From NCBI GenBank assembly GCA_019309565.1, contig JAFDFZ010000041.1, forward strand, positions 1-36,512: a stretch of 36,512 nucleotides of DNA, in the 5' to 3' direction. The stretch is from Deltaproteobacteria bacterium. Lineage in GTDB: Bacteria; Desulfobacterota; Desulfobacteria; Desulfobacterales; SURF-15. Below the pieces are notes generated by a model. That model did not search any database. It saw only the letters and a list, made by a program, of their open reading frames with translations, and was not told the origin of the DNA. A program made the position numbers and the translations under genes. Shown here piece by piece: positions 8,810 through 16,027 of this stretch (positions are counted from its first letter, which is position 1; the number at the start of each line of letters is the position of its first letter).

Positions 8810-9832
8810 TTAATATTTAATCCTCGGATCGAAAAAGGTATACAGGAGGTCCACCACCAGATTGACCAGTACGTATATCAAAGAAATTAAGAGGGTTACT
8901 CCCATGATGGCCGGAAAATCCATGTTGGTGATGGCTGTTACACCGTATCTGCCGATACCCGGCCAATTAAATATGGTCTCGGCCAGAAAATCCCCGGCCA
9001 GCAGAAACCCGGTCTGCAGACCCACCACCGTGAGTATGGGAGGGGCTGCGTTTTTAAGGGCATGGATGTACGTGATGCGACCTGCCCTGAGCCCCTTTGC
9101 TTGCGCGGTTCGGATATAATCCTGGTTCAAACACTCCAGCATGCTCGTTCGGGTCATTCTAGTAACCACGGCCAAGATTCCAAATGCCATGGTGGCTCCG
9201 GGAAGGATCAGATGCTTGAGCGCATCCCAAAACACCTCAAAATCCAAAGCAATGAGGCTGTCCACCAGGTAGAGACCCGTCACCCTTTCAGGGGAGACCA
9301 GAAACATGTCCAGCCTGCCGTCAATGGGCAGCACTTGTAGTTTCCCGTAAAAAATGAGCTGATTGACAAGTCCGAGCCAGAAGATAGGCATGGAGACGCC
9401 AAGAATTGCAAACAAGCGAAAAGAATGATCGGTGATTCGCCCTCTCTTTCGGGCGGACCGGACCCCAAGCGGAATCCCTATGATAAGGGAAAGAAACATT
9501 GAAAAACCCACAAGCTCTGCGGTTGCCGGAAAGTAATCCTTTAGGTCCTCAATGACGGGTCTTCGGGAAATGATGGAATCACCCAGATCTCCTCGAATCA
9601 AGTTCTTCATGTAGATAACATACTGCACCGGCAAGGGTTTATCCAATCCGTATTGTTTTCGATAGAGTTCGATGGTTTCCTTGGTGGCCCGCTGGCCTGC
9701 GATGATTCGGATTGGATCGGCTGGAACAATATGACTCACCGTAAAGGTGATCAGAGACATCCCGAAAAGGACAAGTATGAGAAATGCCAGTCTTCTAAAA
9801 ATGACTCGAAACATCTTGGTCTGTGTTTTCAA
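8810..9832 (-). CDS. Dipeptide/oligopeptide-type ABC transporter permease (DppB/OppB family)
   Basis: 340-aa inner-membrane permease with the family hallmarks: the first helix LAFLILVLFGMSLITFTVSH, the segment QYGLDKPLPVQY in the periplasmic loop, SMPIFWLGLV in the core, and the EAA loop DYIRTAQAKGLRAGRITYIH. The end, FFDPRIKY, is typical of DppB. The reading frame starts with TTG, which has GGGAAGAG a few bases upstream; the first ATG (9814) has no such site. The gene is separated from the binding-protein gene by a strong hairpin, which should set a lower expression level for the permeases. Confidence 0.93.
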   Translation of the reverse strand: MKTQTKMFRVIFRRLAFLILVLFGMSLITFTVSHIVPADPIRIIAGQRATKETIELYRKQYGLDKPLPVQYVIYMKNLIRGDLGDSIISRRPVIEDLKDYFPATAELVGFSMFLSLIIGIPLGVRSARKRGRITDHSFRLFAILGVSMPIFWLGLVNQLIFYGKLQVLPIDGRLDMFLVSPERVTGLYLVDSLIALDFEVFWDALKHLILPGATMAFGILAVVTRMTRTSMLECLNQDYIRTAQAKGLRAGRITYIHALKNAAPPILTVVGLQTGFLLAGDFLAETIFNWPGIGRYGVTAITNMDFPAIMGVTLLISLIYVLVNLVVDLLYTFFDPRIKY

Positions 9833-9840
9833 GACTCTTC

Positions 9841-9876
9841 CCTGGGGGGATCAGGGCAAGTGCTGATCCCCCCAGG
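9841..9876 (-). promoter_or_regulatory. Intercistronic stem-loop between binding protein and permease genes
   Basis: CCTGGGGGGATCAG (9841-9854) pairs perfectly with CTGATCCCCCCAGG (9863-9876) around an 8-base loop: 14 pairs, very GC-rich. There is no T run after it on the minus strand, so it is more likely an mRNA-stabilising or attenuating hairpin than a full terminator. Such hairpins commonly raise the amount of binding protein over permeases in importer operons. Confidence 0.8.
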
Positions 9877-9892
9877 CGGTATTAGTGGCCTC

Positions 9893-11521
9893 CTATTGCT
9901 TCCACATGTCATAAAAGGGAAGGGTATCTGTATACAGGCCGTTATAGATCACCCCTTTCAGATTTTCCCGGTGAGGAATCCGGTAATCGCTCTCGTAAAG
10001 ACACAGGTATGGACAATCCTCATAGAGGATCTGTTGGATCCGGGTAACATTTTCATACCACTGTTTATCGTCCATAATCGATTCGATCTTATCTATCCGT
10101 TCGTTGACTTCAGGATTATCATAATAGACCCAATTCCACCCTCCGGAAGCCTGAGCGTTTTTATGGCACATGGACCAGAAATAATCCACCGGTGAATCAA
10201 TAAATGGCCACCACACTACCCCATAAGCGTGCTCAGCGCTTTCCGGATTGGAGAGCAGGGCATTGAAGGCGGCGTTATTGAGTTCCTGGATCGTCATTTT
10301 GATGCCCAACTTCTTGAGATTTTGTTGCAGTACTTCTGCAACCGGTCTCTTCCATTCATAGCCTGTTTCCCAAACATATTTCAGGGTGAATCCGCCATTC
10401 GGATATCCTGCTTCGGCCAGCAGTTTCTTCGCCTTTTTAAGATCATAGTGGTACGTGGGAATATTCGGATTGAATCCTGGAAACGTGCTCGGGATGAAGC
10501 CCACCATCTGTTTGGCATTGCCCTGCAGATTCTCCTTCACATACTTTTTATAGGGAAAGGCATATGCGATGGCCTTGCGCACCCTAACGTCCTTGGTGGG
10601 ACCTTTCTGACAATTAAGCCCGATATAGTAAGTCTCAAGGGAGGGATGCCGATAGACCACCACCCCCTTGCCTTTCATTTTTTCAAGATCCGTTTTCATT
10701 TGATCTGTCAGACCGATGGCGATATCGGCCTCACCCCTCTGAAGCATCAGGTTGGCGGTGGCCGGCTCCTGGATGTACTTGATGATAATTCTGTCAAAAT
10801 TTGTGGGCTTCCAGCCTCGCCAATAACCCTTGAATTTTTCCAGAACAATCTGCTGGCCGTGATCCCAACGGATGAATCGATAGGGACCGGTTCCCATCAT
10901 ATGATCATACAGATATTTCTCGCCCCAGTCTCCTATTTTTTTGCCTTCTTTTTCCACGAGAACTTCGTTGCCCTTAACAAATTTGGGAGAAAGGGCCCAT
11001 GAGGGAGTATACATGCCTGCCATGGCGGAAAGAAAGGATCTCACCGGAACCTTCAAGACGATCTTTATCGTGTGGGGGTCGACCACCCGTATTTCTTTTA
11101 CCGGCTCCAGAACATAGGAGCCCGCCTTTTTAAGCGCCATGCTCCTTTCCAGCGTGAATTTGACGCATTCAGCTGTAAAAGGCGAACCATCATGAAATTT
11201 GATACCCTTCCGGAGATAGAAGGTATAGGTCAAGCCATCATCGGATACCTCCCATTTATGGGCTAGGTTGGGAACCACCTCCAGAGTATCACCCTTAAGA
11301 CCGAGAAGTGGTTCATAAACAGCCCGCCAGATAAGAGGTGATTGGCCGTCCAGGGATACCTGGGGATCCATGGTTACAGCCTCCTTGACACTGACCACCA
11401 CAAGGGTTTTCTTCCTGTCTGCACCATATGCTCCATCTTCACCGGATACCGGAAAGAAGGCAAGAACAAGCAAAGCAACCAAGACCAGGCATATGCCTAT
11501 TTTCGTTATGTCGTTTTTCAT
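9893..11521 (-). CDS. Periplasmic substrate-binding protein of the Dpp/Opp-type importer (SBP family 5)
   Basis: 542-aa exported protein that captures the ligand for the importer. Residues 1-34 form a signal peptide: a Lys-containing start, then the hydrophobic ICLVLVALLVLAFFPV, with cleavage probably near AYGA-D. There is no lipobox cysteine. The mature part has the family 5 pattern MDPQVSLDGQS, NLAHKWEVSDDGLTYTFYLR and GTGPYRFIRW. The ATG has an AGGAGG site nine bases upstream. Length is normal for the family. Binding proteins of this class are not restricted to peptides; given the neighbours, the ligand may be a ureide, hydantoin or guanidino compound. It is followed by a strong stem-loop. 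Confidence 0.92.
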   Translation of the reverse strand: MKNDITKIGICLVLVALLVLAFFPVSGEDGAYGADRKKTLVVVSVKEAVTMDPQVSLDGQSPLIWRAVYEPLLGLKGDTLEVVPNLAHKWEVSDDGLTYTFYLRKGIKFHDGSPFTAECVKFTLERSMALKKAGSYVLEPVKEIRVVDPHTIKIVLKVPVRSFLSAMAGMYTPSWALSPKFVKGNEVLVEKEGKKIGDWGEKYLYDHMMGTGPYRFIRWDHGQQIVLEKFKGYWRGWKPTNFDRIIIKYIQEPATANLMLQRGEADIAIGLTDQMKTDLEKMKGKGVVVYRHPSLETYYIGLNCQKGPTKDVRVRKAIAYAFPYKKYVKENLQGNAKQMVGFIPSTFPGFNPNIPTYHYDLKKAKKLLAEAGYPNGGFTLKYVWETGYEWKRPVAEVLQQNLKKLGIKMTIQELNNAAFNALLSNPESAEHAYGVVWWPFIDSPVDYFWSMCHKNAQASGGWNWVYYDNPEVNERIDKIESIMDDKQWYENVTRIQQILYEDCPYLCLYESDYRIPHRENLKGVIYNGLYTDTLPFYDMWKQ

Positions 11522-11562
11522 TTGTTATGTCCTCCTTTCTTTGACTTTGCCAGACGTCAGAA

Positions 11563-11588
11563 TGATCCTCTGTTTGCATAGAGGATCA
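11563..11588 (-). promoter_or_regulatory. Inverted repeat in the leader of the binding-protein gene
   Basis: TGATCCTCT and AGAGGATCA form a perfect 9-base inverted repeat around 8 bases, some 42 bp ahead of the binding-protein start codon. It could be a dimeric repressor operator or an RNA hairpin in the leader. No clear -35/-10 pair was found beside it. Confidence 0.4.
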
Positions 11589-11678
11589 ACGACACAAAAC
11601 ACACCTTTTTCCGAGCAACTACCGAACAGTTGAGAGGCGTCTTCTCTTAAATTGCTTCGGAAAGATTAGACCTCATAG

Positions 11679-11788
11679 CTTGAGTTTCGCATCCCTAATC
11701 CTTTGAAAAGCCTTATAATGATGGCGTCGAATGAAATTTTTTAAAGGCAAAATACACTTTGCCACCCTTCGTTAACGACACAACGGAA
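11679..11788 (+). repeat. Dispersed repeat (family 2), truncated copy
   Basis: About 100 bases are nearly identical, in inverted orientation, to 29470-29577. The shared stretch includes GAGTTTCGCATCC, GGCGTCGAATGAAATTTT and CCACCCTTCGTTAACGACAC. Only one terminus is present, so this is a fragment. It lies in the 297-bp gap between the aminotransferase and the binding-protein gene, that is, inside the catabolic cluster. The rest of this gap holds only the inverted repeat at 11563-11588. Confidence 0.8.
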
Positions 11789-11818
11789 ATTGACGCTGCG
11801 GGTTTCCTTTCCGGGTTA

Positions 11819-12997
11819 TCATTGATGCCGCATAGCATTCAACCCCTGCTCCAGCCTCGAAATACCTTCAACCAGCACTTGAGAGGGTGCCGCAAAGGAG
11901 ATGCGAAGGTAACCTTCTCCTTGATTTCCGAAGATGCTTCCAGGAACCACGGCAATCCGGTGCTCTTTGAGAAGATATTTGGAAAGCTCCCAGGAACTTT
12001 TCCGAAATTTTGAAATATTCGGGAATGCATAAAACGTGGCCTCTGGTAGAAGACATGAAACCCCCTCTATGCGGTTAAGCCCATCATGTATGATCCGGCG
12101 TCTTTTTTCATATTTTTCAAGCATCTGCTTGACACAATCCTGAGGACCTGTTAAGGCAGCGAGCGCTGCTCTTTGAGCCACTGCCGTCACTCCGGAAACC
12201 ATATGTTCCATCAGCTTTTCCATCTCATCGATGATGGTTTTATTAGCCGTAACATATCCGACGCGCCAGCCTGTCATGGCATAAGTTTTTGAAAAAGTAT
12301 AGATGGATACGGTAAGATCTTTTGTTCCCTCAAGCGAACCAAAACTTACGTGCTCCTTTCGGTCAAAGATGATATCCTCATAGGACTCATCAGAGAGCAC
12401 ATGAATACCGTTTTTTATGACGATGGAGGAAATTGCTTCGAGAATTTCCCGGTCGAACACGGCCCCTGTGGGATTGCTCGGACTGTTTAGAATAATGAGC
12501 TTGGTTTTAGGGGTTATCGCCTTTTTTATGTCATCGGGATCGATTTTGAATCCGTTTTCCTCAAGGGCCGGCACAGGTTTTGGTATTCCTCCGAAGAGTC
12601 GAATCTGGGAGTAGTAATCATAGCCGGGATCCACCACAAGGACTTCATCGCCAGGATCAATGAGATGAAGAATCGTATTGAAGACACCCTGCATCGCACC
12701 GACGGCCACAAATAACTCGGTGTCAGGATCTACCTGCATTTTATTTTGGGCTGACAGCTTTCTAGCGATAGCCTCTCTTAAGTCCATGAATCCTTTAGCC
12801 GGAGGGTATCGCGTATATCCCTGGTCCAGCGCTTGTTTTGCAGCTTCAATGATAAATTCGGGAGTGTCAAAATCGGGCTGGCCAATGCCGAGATTGATCA
12901 TATCGGAAAGCTGCTCGGCAAGAGCGAACATGATTCTGATTCCCGACCATTCAACGGCGCTGCTGCGTTGTGAAAGTATGGGGGCTGAATCTTTCAT
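11819..12997 (-). CDS. Class I/II PLP-dependent aminotransferase (aspartate aminotransferase-like)
   Basis: 392-aa fold-type I aminotransferase. The PLP lysine is Lys237 in TFSKTYAMTGWRVGY. Other landmarks are LGIGQPDFDTP at the N-terminus, Asn175 in SPSNPTGAVF, Asp203 and Tyr206 in LSDESYEDI, and the Arg in YLRISFA near the C-terminus that grips the substrate carboxylate. It is cytosolic and would remove the amino group from the amino acid released by the carbamoylase, or make an amino acid in the reverse direction. The start ATG has no good ribosome site. It is separated from the upstream gene by 86 bp and from the binding protein by 297 bp holding a repeat. Confidence 0.9.
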   Translation of the reverse strand: MKDSAPILSQRSSAVEWSGIRIMFALAEQLSDMINLGIGQPDFDTPEFIIEAAKQALDQGYTRYPPAKGFMDLREAIARKLSAQNKMQVDPDTELFVAVGAMQGVFNTILHLIDPGDEVLVVDPGYDYYSQIRLFGGIPKPVPALEENGFKIDPDDIKKAITPKTKLIILNSPSNPTGAVFDREILEAISSIVIKNGIHVLSDESYEDIIFDRKEHVSFGSLEGTKDLTVSIYTFSKTYAMTGWRVGYVTANKTIIDEMEKLMEHMVSGVTAVAQRAALAALTGPQDCVKQMLEKYEKRRRIIHDGLNRIEGVSCLLPEATFYAFPNISKFRKSSWELSKYLLKEHRIAVVPGSIFGNQGEGYLRISFAAPSQVLVEGISRLEQGLNAMRHQ

Positions 12998-13083
12998 GGA
13001 AAAATGCTAAACACGACAGATGGTGCAGCGGACTAATTTTACCGTACGTGTTAAAAGTTAATGGGGCTTTGGTTAAGGTGTCG

Positions 13084-14034
13084 TCACGATATTTTCGGAA
13101 TTACGAGATCCGTTGCACCTTTCTCGCTAGTTTTTAATTGGGGTGCATGGCGCTCCATAATTTCTCTGACGATGGACACAATTTTAACCTTTTGTCTGAT
13201 AAACTCCTGATGCCACTTTTCAGTCACCCAGGGCTTGTAGATATCGGTCTCTGAAGTGCCGGGCTCGAACTTGAAGTAACAGGGCGAGGCAATTCTGGCG
13301 ATCTCCGGGGCTTCATAGGCCCGGAACATGCCTCCGAAAGAATCCACAATAATGATATAAATGTCAAGGGGGATATCAACCGCTTTCCGTATCCCGCCAA
13401 GTATGGGAAGCGAGACATCAGAGGACGGATTCATGGAATTGGCGCCCAACGCAGCAATAACCTTAGCTCCGGCTGCATTACAATGACCTCCGAAAACGGA
13501 AAACTTAAATATGGTTTCCGTTGGGATCAATCCCTCGGTGCGCATCTTGTTGAGCAGGAATAACATCCCCTCATCGTAGACCAGAAACCCGCGAATACCC
13601 GCCTCGATATTTCTCATGATATCCGCGATATGATAGGAGATGTGATCGGAGCCCCTTAGTCTGAAACCCTGCATCTGCCCTTCGGGCATGGCCGCTTCCC
13701 TGGCACCTGCATCCCAGCCTTTTCGATGACCCACGGTCATGATGATCTCTATATGTTCATCATGTGCCATCTGTGCCATTGCTTTCAGCTCCTCAAAATC
13801 GCAGAAGGTCGAACCTCCCACCGTTGCAATCACCCGATGGATGGTCAGGTTTCTTTTCCCAGCTTCATCGATCATGCTTTCCATGGTCGAAGCCCGTTCG
13901 ACTCCTGCAACCTCAAAGCGGTAGTGAGCTCCATCGGGAAAGGTTCTTTCCGATGTGGGAAGGTCATATGCATCCCTGCCAGGAATTCCCTGCTGCTCCA
14001 TAAACTTGCGTATACGGTTTAAGACATCTGACAT
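13084..14034 (-). CDS. U32-peptidase-like conserved protein, first gene of the ureide operon
   Basis: 316 aa from the ATG at 14034. A GTG at 14094 would add 20 residues; neither start has a clear ribosome site, and the shorter N-terminus SDVLNRIRKFMEQQGIPGRDAYDLP looks like a natural beginning. The sequence has repeated beta-alpha segments (IHRVIATVGG, IEIIMTVGH, RGFLVYDEGML, FKFSVFGGHCNAAGAKVI, LDIYIIIVDSFGG), which suggests a TIM barrel. It resembles proteins annotated as U32-family peptidases, though I see no evidence of protease activity. His, Asp, Glu and Cys residues in the strand ends (GGHCNAAG, VYDEG) could bind metal. Its place as leading gene suggests a catabolic or salvage enzyme for the same substrate. 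Confidence 0.6.
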   Translation of the reverse strand: MSDVLNRIRKFMEQQGIPGRDAYDLPTSERTFPDGAHYRFEVAGVERASTMESMIDEAGKRNLTIHRVIATVGGSTFCDFEELKAMAQMAHDEHIEIIMTVGHRKGWDAGAREAAMPEGQMQGFRLRGSDHISYHIADIMRNIEAGIRGFLVYDEGMLFLLNKMRTEGLIPTETIFKFSVFGGHCNAAGAKVIAALGANSMNPSSDVSLPILGGIRKAVDIPLDIYIIIVDSFGGMFRAYEAPEIARIASPCYFKFEPGTSETDIYKPWVTEKWHQEFIRQKVKIVSIVREIMERHAPQLKTSEKGATDLVIPKIS

Positions 14035-14109
14035 GGCTTTATAAGAAGGCTTTCGTGTGGGTCGTTCGGCGCTGTGCCTATCCTTCCCAATCACACAACA
14101 CTCGATACG

Positions 14110-14176
14110 GGTTGCCGGCTAAACCTTACCCGCTGGAGACTTTCACTCCAAAAGAAGCGCCAAGCTTGCTTGGCGC
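14110..14176 (-). promoter_or_regulatory. Structured 5' leader with three hairpins
   Basis: On the minus strand, between the proposed promoter and the first operon gene, lie three consecutive inverted repeats: GCGCCAAGC/GCTTGGCGC (14157-14176, perfect 9 pairs, 2-base loop), TGGAG/CTCCA (14134-14150) and GGTT/AACC (14110-14125). The first starts about 20 bases after the expected transcription start. The arrangement could be an RNA leader with a control function, or relics of a mobile element. No known riboswitch consensus was recognised. Confidence 0.45.
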
Positions 14177-14203
14177 ACTAAGAACTTGCCTTTTATGCTC
14201 GGA

Positions 14204-14232
14204 TATATCGCACAGGCATGCTTGTGTGTCAA
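14204..14232 (-). promoter_or_regulatory. Putative sigma-70 promoter of the ureide operon with palindromic operator
   Basis: Reading the minus strand there is a perfect -35 TTGACA (14232-14227), a 17-base spacer and a weak -10 GATATA (14209-14204). The spacer is almost filled by the near-palindrome CACAGGCATGCTTGTG (14211-14226), placed as a repressor operator would be. Transcription would start near 14197. The -10 is poor, so this is a prediction only. Confidence 0.45.
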
Positions 14233-14375
14233 TAGAAAAATCGGCACATCATGTTGTAGCCGGGAAAATCGACCGAACCGGGGTCCGGCCATTGGGCCCG
14301 AAAAACAGGGTTTAAAGGGTTAGAACGGATGAAACCAGGGGATTTTCAGGTGAAATCGAGTGTAAACGGGAGAAT

Positions 14376-14405
14376 GGTGTCACATCTTGCATTGTGAATA
14401 AAATG
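14376..14405 (-). repeat. REP-like repeat, left flank of the RAYT relic
   Basis: 30 bases beginning GGTGTCACATCTTGCA and ending GAATAAAATG. Its reverse complement matches the right flank at 14690-14718 except for two substitutions and one extra base. The two inverted copies enclose the broken REP-associated transposase gene. The 143 bp before this repeat (14233-14375) hold no gene that I can see. Confidence 0.75.
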
Positions 14406-14441
14406 GCCGGCCAGCATATGGTTTTCTTATAGCTTGTATTT

Positions 14442-14714
14442 ATGGACAGAGCATGGCGGATAGGCTACGAGGGCGGGCTGTATCATGTGTTATCCCGCGG
14501 CAATGAACAAAAAGACATTTTTTATTATGAAAGAAATTAGCCTATCTATCTGGTGAGGAAAATATGCATTCTTAGCAACGAAAAAACAGGGCGTCTGTTT
14601 GGCATGACCTATTCGGCGATAAGCCATATTTTAAGTTCCATGCGAAACCGAATGGAAAAAGATTCTGATTCACGGATTAAATACAAAAACATTTATTCAC
14701 TATGCAAGATGTGA
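14442..14714 (+). pseudogene. REP-associated tyrosine transposase (RAYT), internally deleted
   Basis: The first frame starts at ATG 14442 and reads WRIGYEGGLYHVLSRGN, the canonical N-terminus of TnpA-REP/Y1-type transposases, then hits TAG after 32 codons. Another frame ending at TGA 14714 gives LSNEKTGRLFGMTYSAIS followed by a basic helix, which is the C-terminal helix-turn-helix seen in many RAYTs. The middle, including the HUH motif and the catalytic tyrosine, is gone, so the gene cannot work. It lies exactly between inverted REP-like repeats, as intact RAYT genes do. Confidence 0.8.
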
Positions 14715-14718
14715 CACC
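14690..14718 (+). repeat. REP-like repeat, right flank of the RAYT relic
   Basis: 29 bases, beginning CATTTATTCACTATGC and ending AAGATGTGACACC. It is the inverted partner of 14376-14405 and is identical over its whole length to a solitary copy at 16695-16723. It overlaps the last codons of the broken RAYT frame. Confidence 0.8.
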
Positions 14719-14723
14719 GTCAC

Positions 14724-15040
14724 CATTTTAAACGCCTCAATAATACCCTTTGGGATAGAGACCGGGTGGTATATACAGGCCTCCTTTTGGTGGCCCGCAG
14801 CAGGTGCTCGATTACCTGGGCCGATACACGCACCGGATGGCCATCTCCAAGCATCGCATCGTCAATGTCGCGGACGACATGGTTACCTTTACCCCGTAGT
14901 TGCATAAATCACATAGCAAAATGGCCTGTACACATGATTTTTCAGTACCTGGCGATGGCGCTTTTTAAAGTGTTTTCCAACAACGGGGTTTACATTCCGG
15001 GACAGAAAAGATAACGATATCGTAAAACAGGTCACCCTAT
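14724..15040 (+). pseudogene. IS91-type transposase relic, split by a miniature element
   Basis: Translation in one frame before 14890 gives VLDYLGRYTHRMAISKHRIV then NVADDMVTF, the conserved C-terminal core of IS91-family (Y2) transposases. A one-base shift near 14775 joins an upstream piece (NTLWDRDRVVY). After the 97-bp element plus its 4-bp duplication, the protein resumes in the same reading as TFRDRKDNDIVKQVTL. The rest is lost. This is a degenerate fragment with no catalytic part. The following 15041-15405 hold only a possible promoter. Confidence 0.75.
14892..14988 (-). mobile_element. Miniature inverted-repeat element, copy 1 (97 bp), inserted in the IS91 relic
   Basis: The element starts CCCCGTAGTTG and ends CAACAACGGGG, imperfect 11-base terminal inverted repeats. 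It is flanked by a 4-bp direct repeat TTTA (14888-14891 and 14989-14992). Removing the element and one TTTA restores a continuous IS91 reading (MVTF|TFRDRK), which proves insertion. Its core TCATGTGTACAGGCC is shared with copies 2 and 3; this copy is in the opposite orientation to them. It encodes nothing. Confidence 0.88.
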
Positions 15041-15183
15041 TTTTTACATTAACAGCAAGTTAGATTCTTCTGACACCATAAAAGAGGCATGGTTTTTATG
15101 AAAATGTCACCATTTAATCCCAAATTGACAAGATCCTTATCGCTAACTTTACTCAACCGGTCATAGCCTTAAATAATCCTTGC

Positions 15184-15212
15184 TTTACAATCCTCATAGA
15201 TATTGGTATATT
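15184..15212 (+). promoter_or_regulatory. Putative sigma-70 promoter
   Basis: TTTACA (15184-15189), a 17-base spacer and TATATT (15207-15212), each one mismatch from consensus. The nearest gene on this strand starts about 190 bp downstream (15406), so it may drive the two-gene nucleotidyltransferase module through a long leader. Confidence 0.4.
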
Positions 15213-15405
15213 ATATCAAAAGCGGCTTAGTTCAACCAGGTTTTTCTCCATCATCCCGCTGATTCTCAAACGGATTTTATACGAAACTCATCTCTATTCT
15301 GTTACTTTCTGCTCCATACATATCAATTAGCGGGACGACGGATAAAACCTTACACGTTCGGAGTAACTGTTTGATTCGTATTGCATCGCAAAACGGTGAA
15401 TTGAG

Positions 15406-15606
15406 ATGATGAACAGGAAGCACACGGCCGTATATCGAATGTTTGACGGCCGAAGGAAAACTGACGACTTTGTTCCCGGCACGCCGGAAGACCGAATTAA
15501 ACTCGTCTGGATTTTGACCAGGGAAATCACGTCTTTGAGTAAGAAGTACGATGTTGAACGAAGATTACAAAGACATGTTACGCGCCTTGTCAGACGAAAA
15601 GGTTAA
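15406..15606 (+). CDS. Small partner protein of the nucleotidyltransferase
   Basis: 66-aa basic protein starting MMNRKHTAVYRMFDGRRKTD, with the tail VERRLQRHVTRLVRRKG. Its last 56 bases overlap the start of the nucleotidyltransferase gene in another frame, which suggests coupled translation. A small gene ending VERRLQRHVT... beside a DUF6036-like nucleotidyltransferase is a combination I recall from other genomes, as a possible toxin-antitoxin-type pair. No enzyme motif is visible. The ribosome site is weak (TTGAG just upstream of two ATGs). Confidence 0.6.
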   Translation: MMNRKHTAVYRMFDGRRKTDDFVPGTPEDRIKLVWILTREITSLSKKYDVERRLQRHVTRLVRRKG

Positions 15607-16027
15607 ATTTCTTCTCATCGGCGCTTATGCAATGGCAGCTCACGGTTACCCTCGGGCAACCATGGACATAGATATTTGGGTGATGCCATCCCCTGAAAAC
15701 GCTGATGCCGTAGTTAGAGCATTACGCCGCTTCGGCGCTCCTTTACATAATTTAGCTAAGGAAGACCTCCAGAAGGATGGGACCATTTTTCAGATCGGAG
15801 TTGCCCCAAGGAGAATTGATCTTATAACTGCGGTATCAGGACTCCAGTTTGAAGAGGTATATAGACGATCACTGTCTGTGAACATCGAGGGAATCGAAGT
15901 ACATATTCCTTCGATTGATGACATGATTCTAAACAAGAGGGCATCAGGAAGAACTAAAGATTTGGCTGACGCAGAAGCGTTAGAATCGCTGAAGAACTCC
16001 GATAGGGATAGGGACGTCCATCACTGA
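15551..16027 (+). CDS. Nucleotidyltransferase-fold protein (DUF6036 / MNT-antitoxin-like)
   Basis: 158-aa protein. The segment FLLIGAYAMAAHGYPRATMD followed by IDIWV is the signature of minimal nucleotidyltransferases, with the acidic pair in DIDIW as metal ligands and a conserved HG-PR-T before it. The following RIDLITAVSGLQFEEV and IPSIDDMILNKRASGRTKDL complete the pattern seen in this family. Such proteins often act as antitoxins or AMPylating partners in two-gene modules. The ATG at 15551 has AAGAAG upstream. It overlaps the preceding small gene. The function in this pair is not shown by the sequence. Confidence 0.75.
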   Translation: MLNEDYKDMLRALSDEKVKFLLIGAYAMAAHGYPRATMDIDIWVMPSPENADAVVRALRRFGAPLHNLAKEDLQKDGTIFQIGVAPRRIDLITAVSGLQFEEVYRRSLSVNIEGIEVHIPSIDDMILNKRASGRTKDLADAEALESLKNSDRDRDVHH

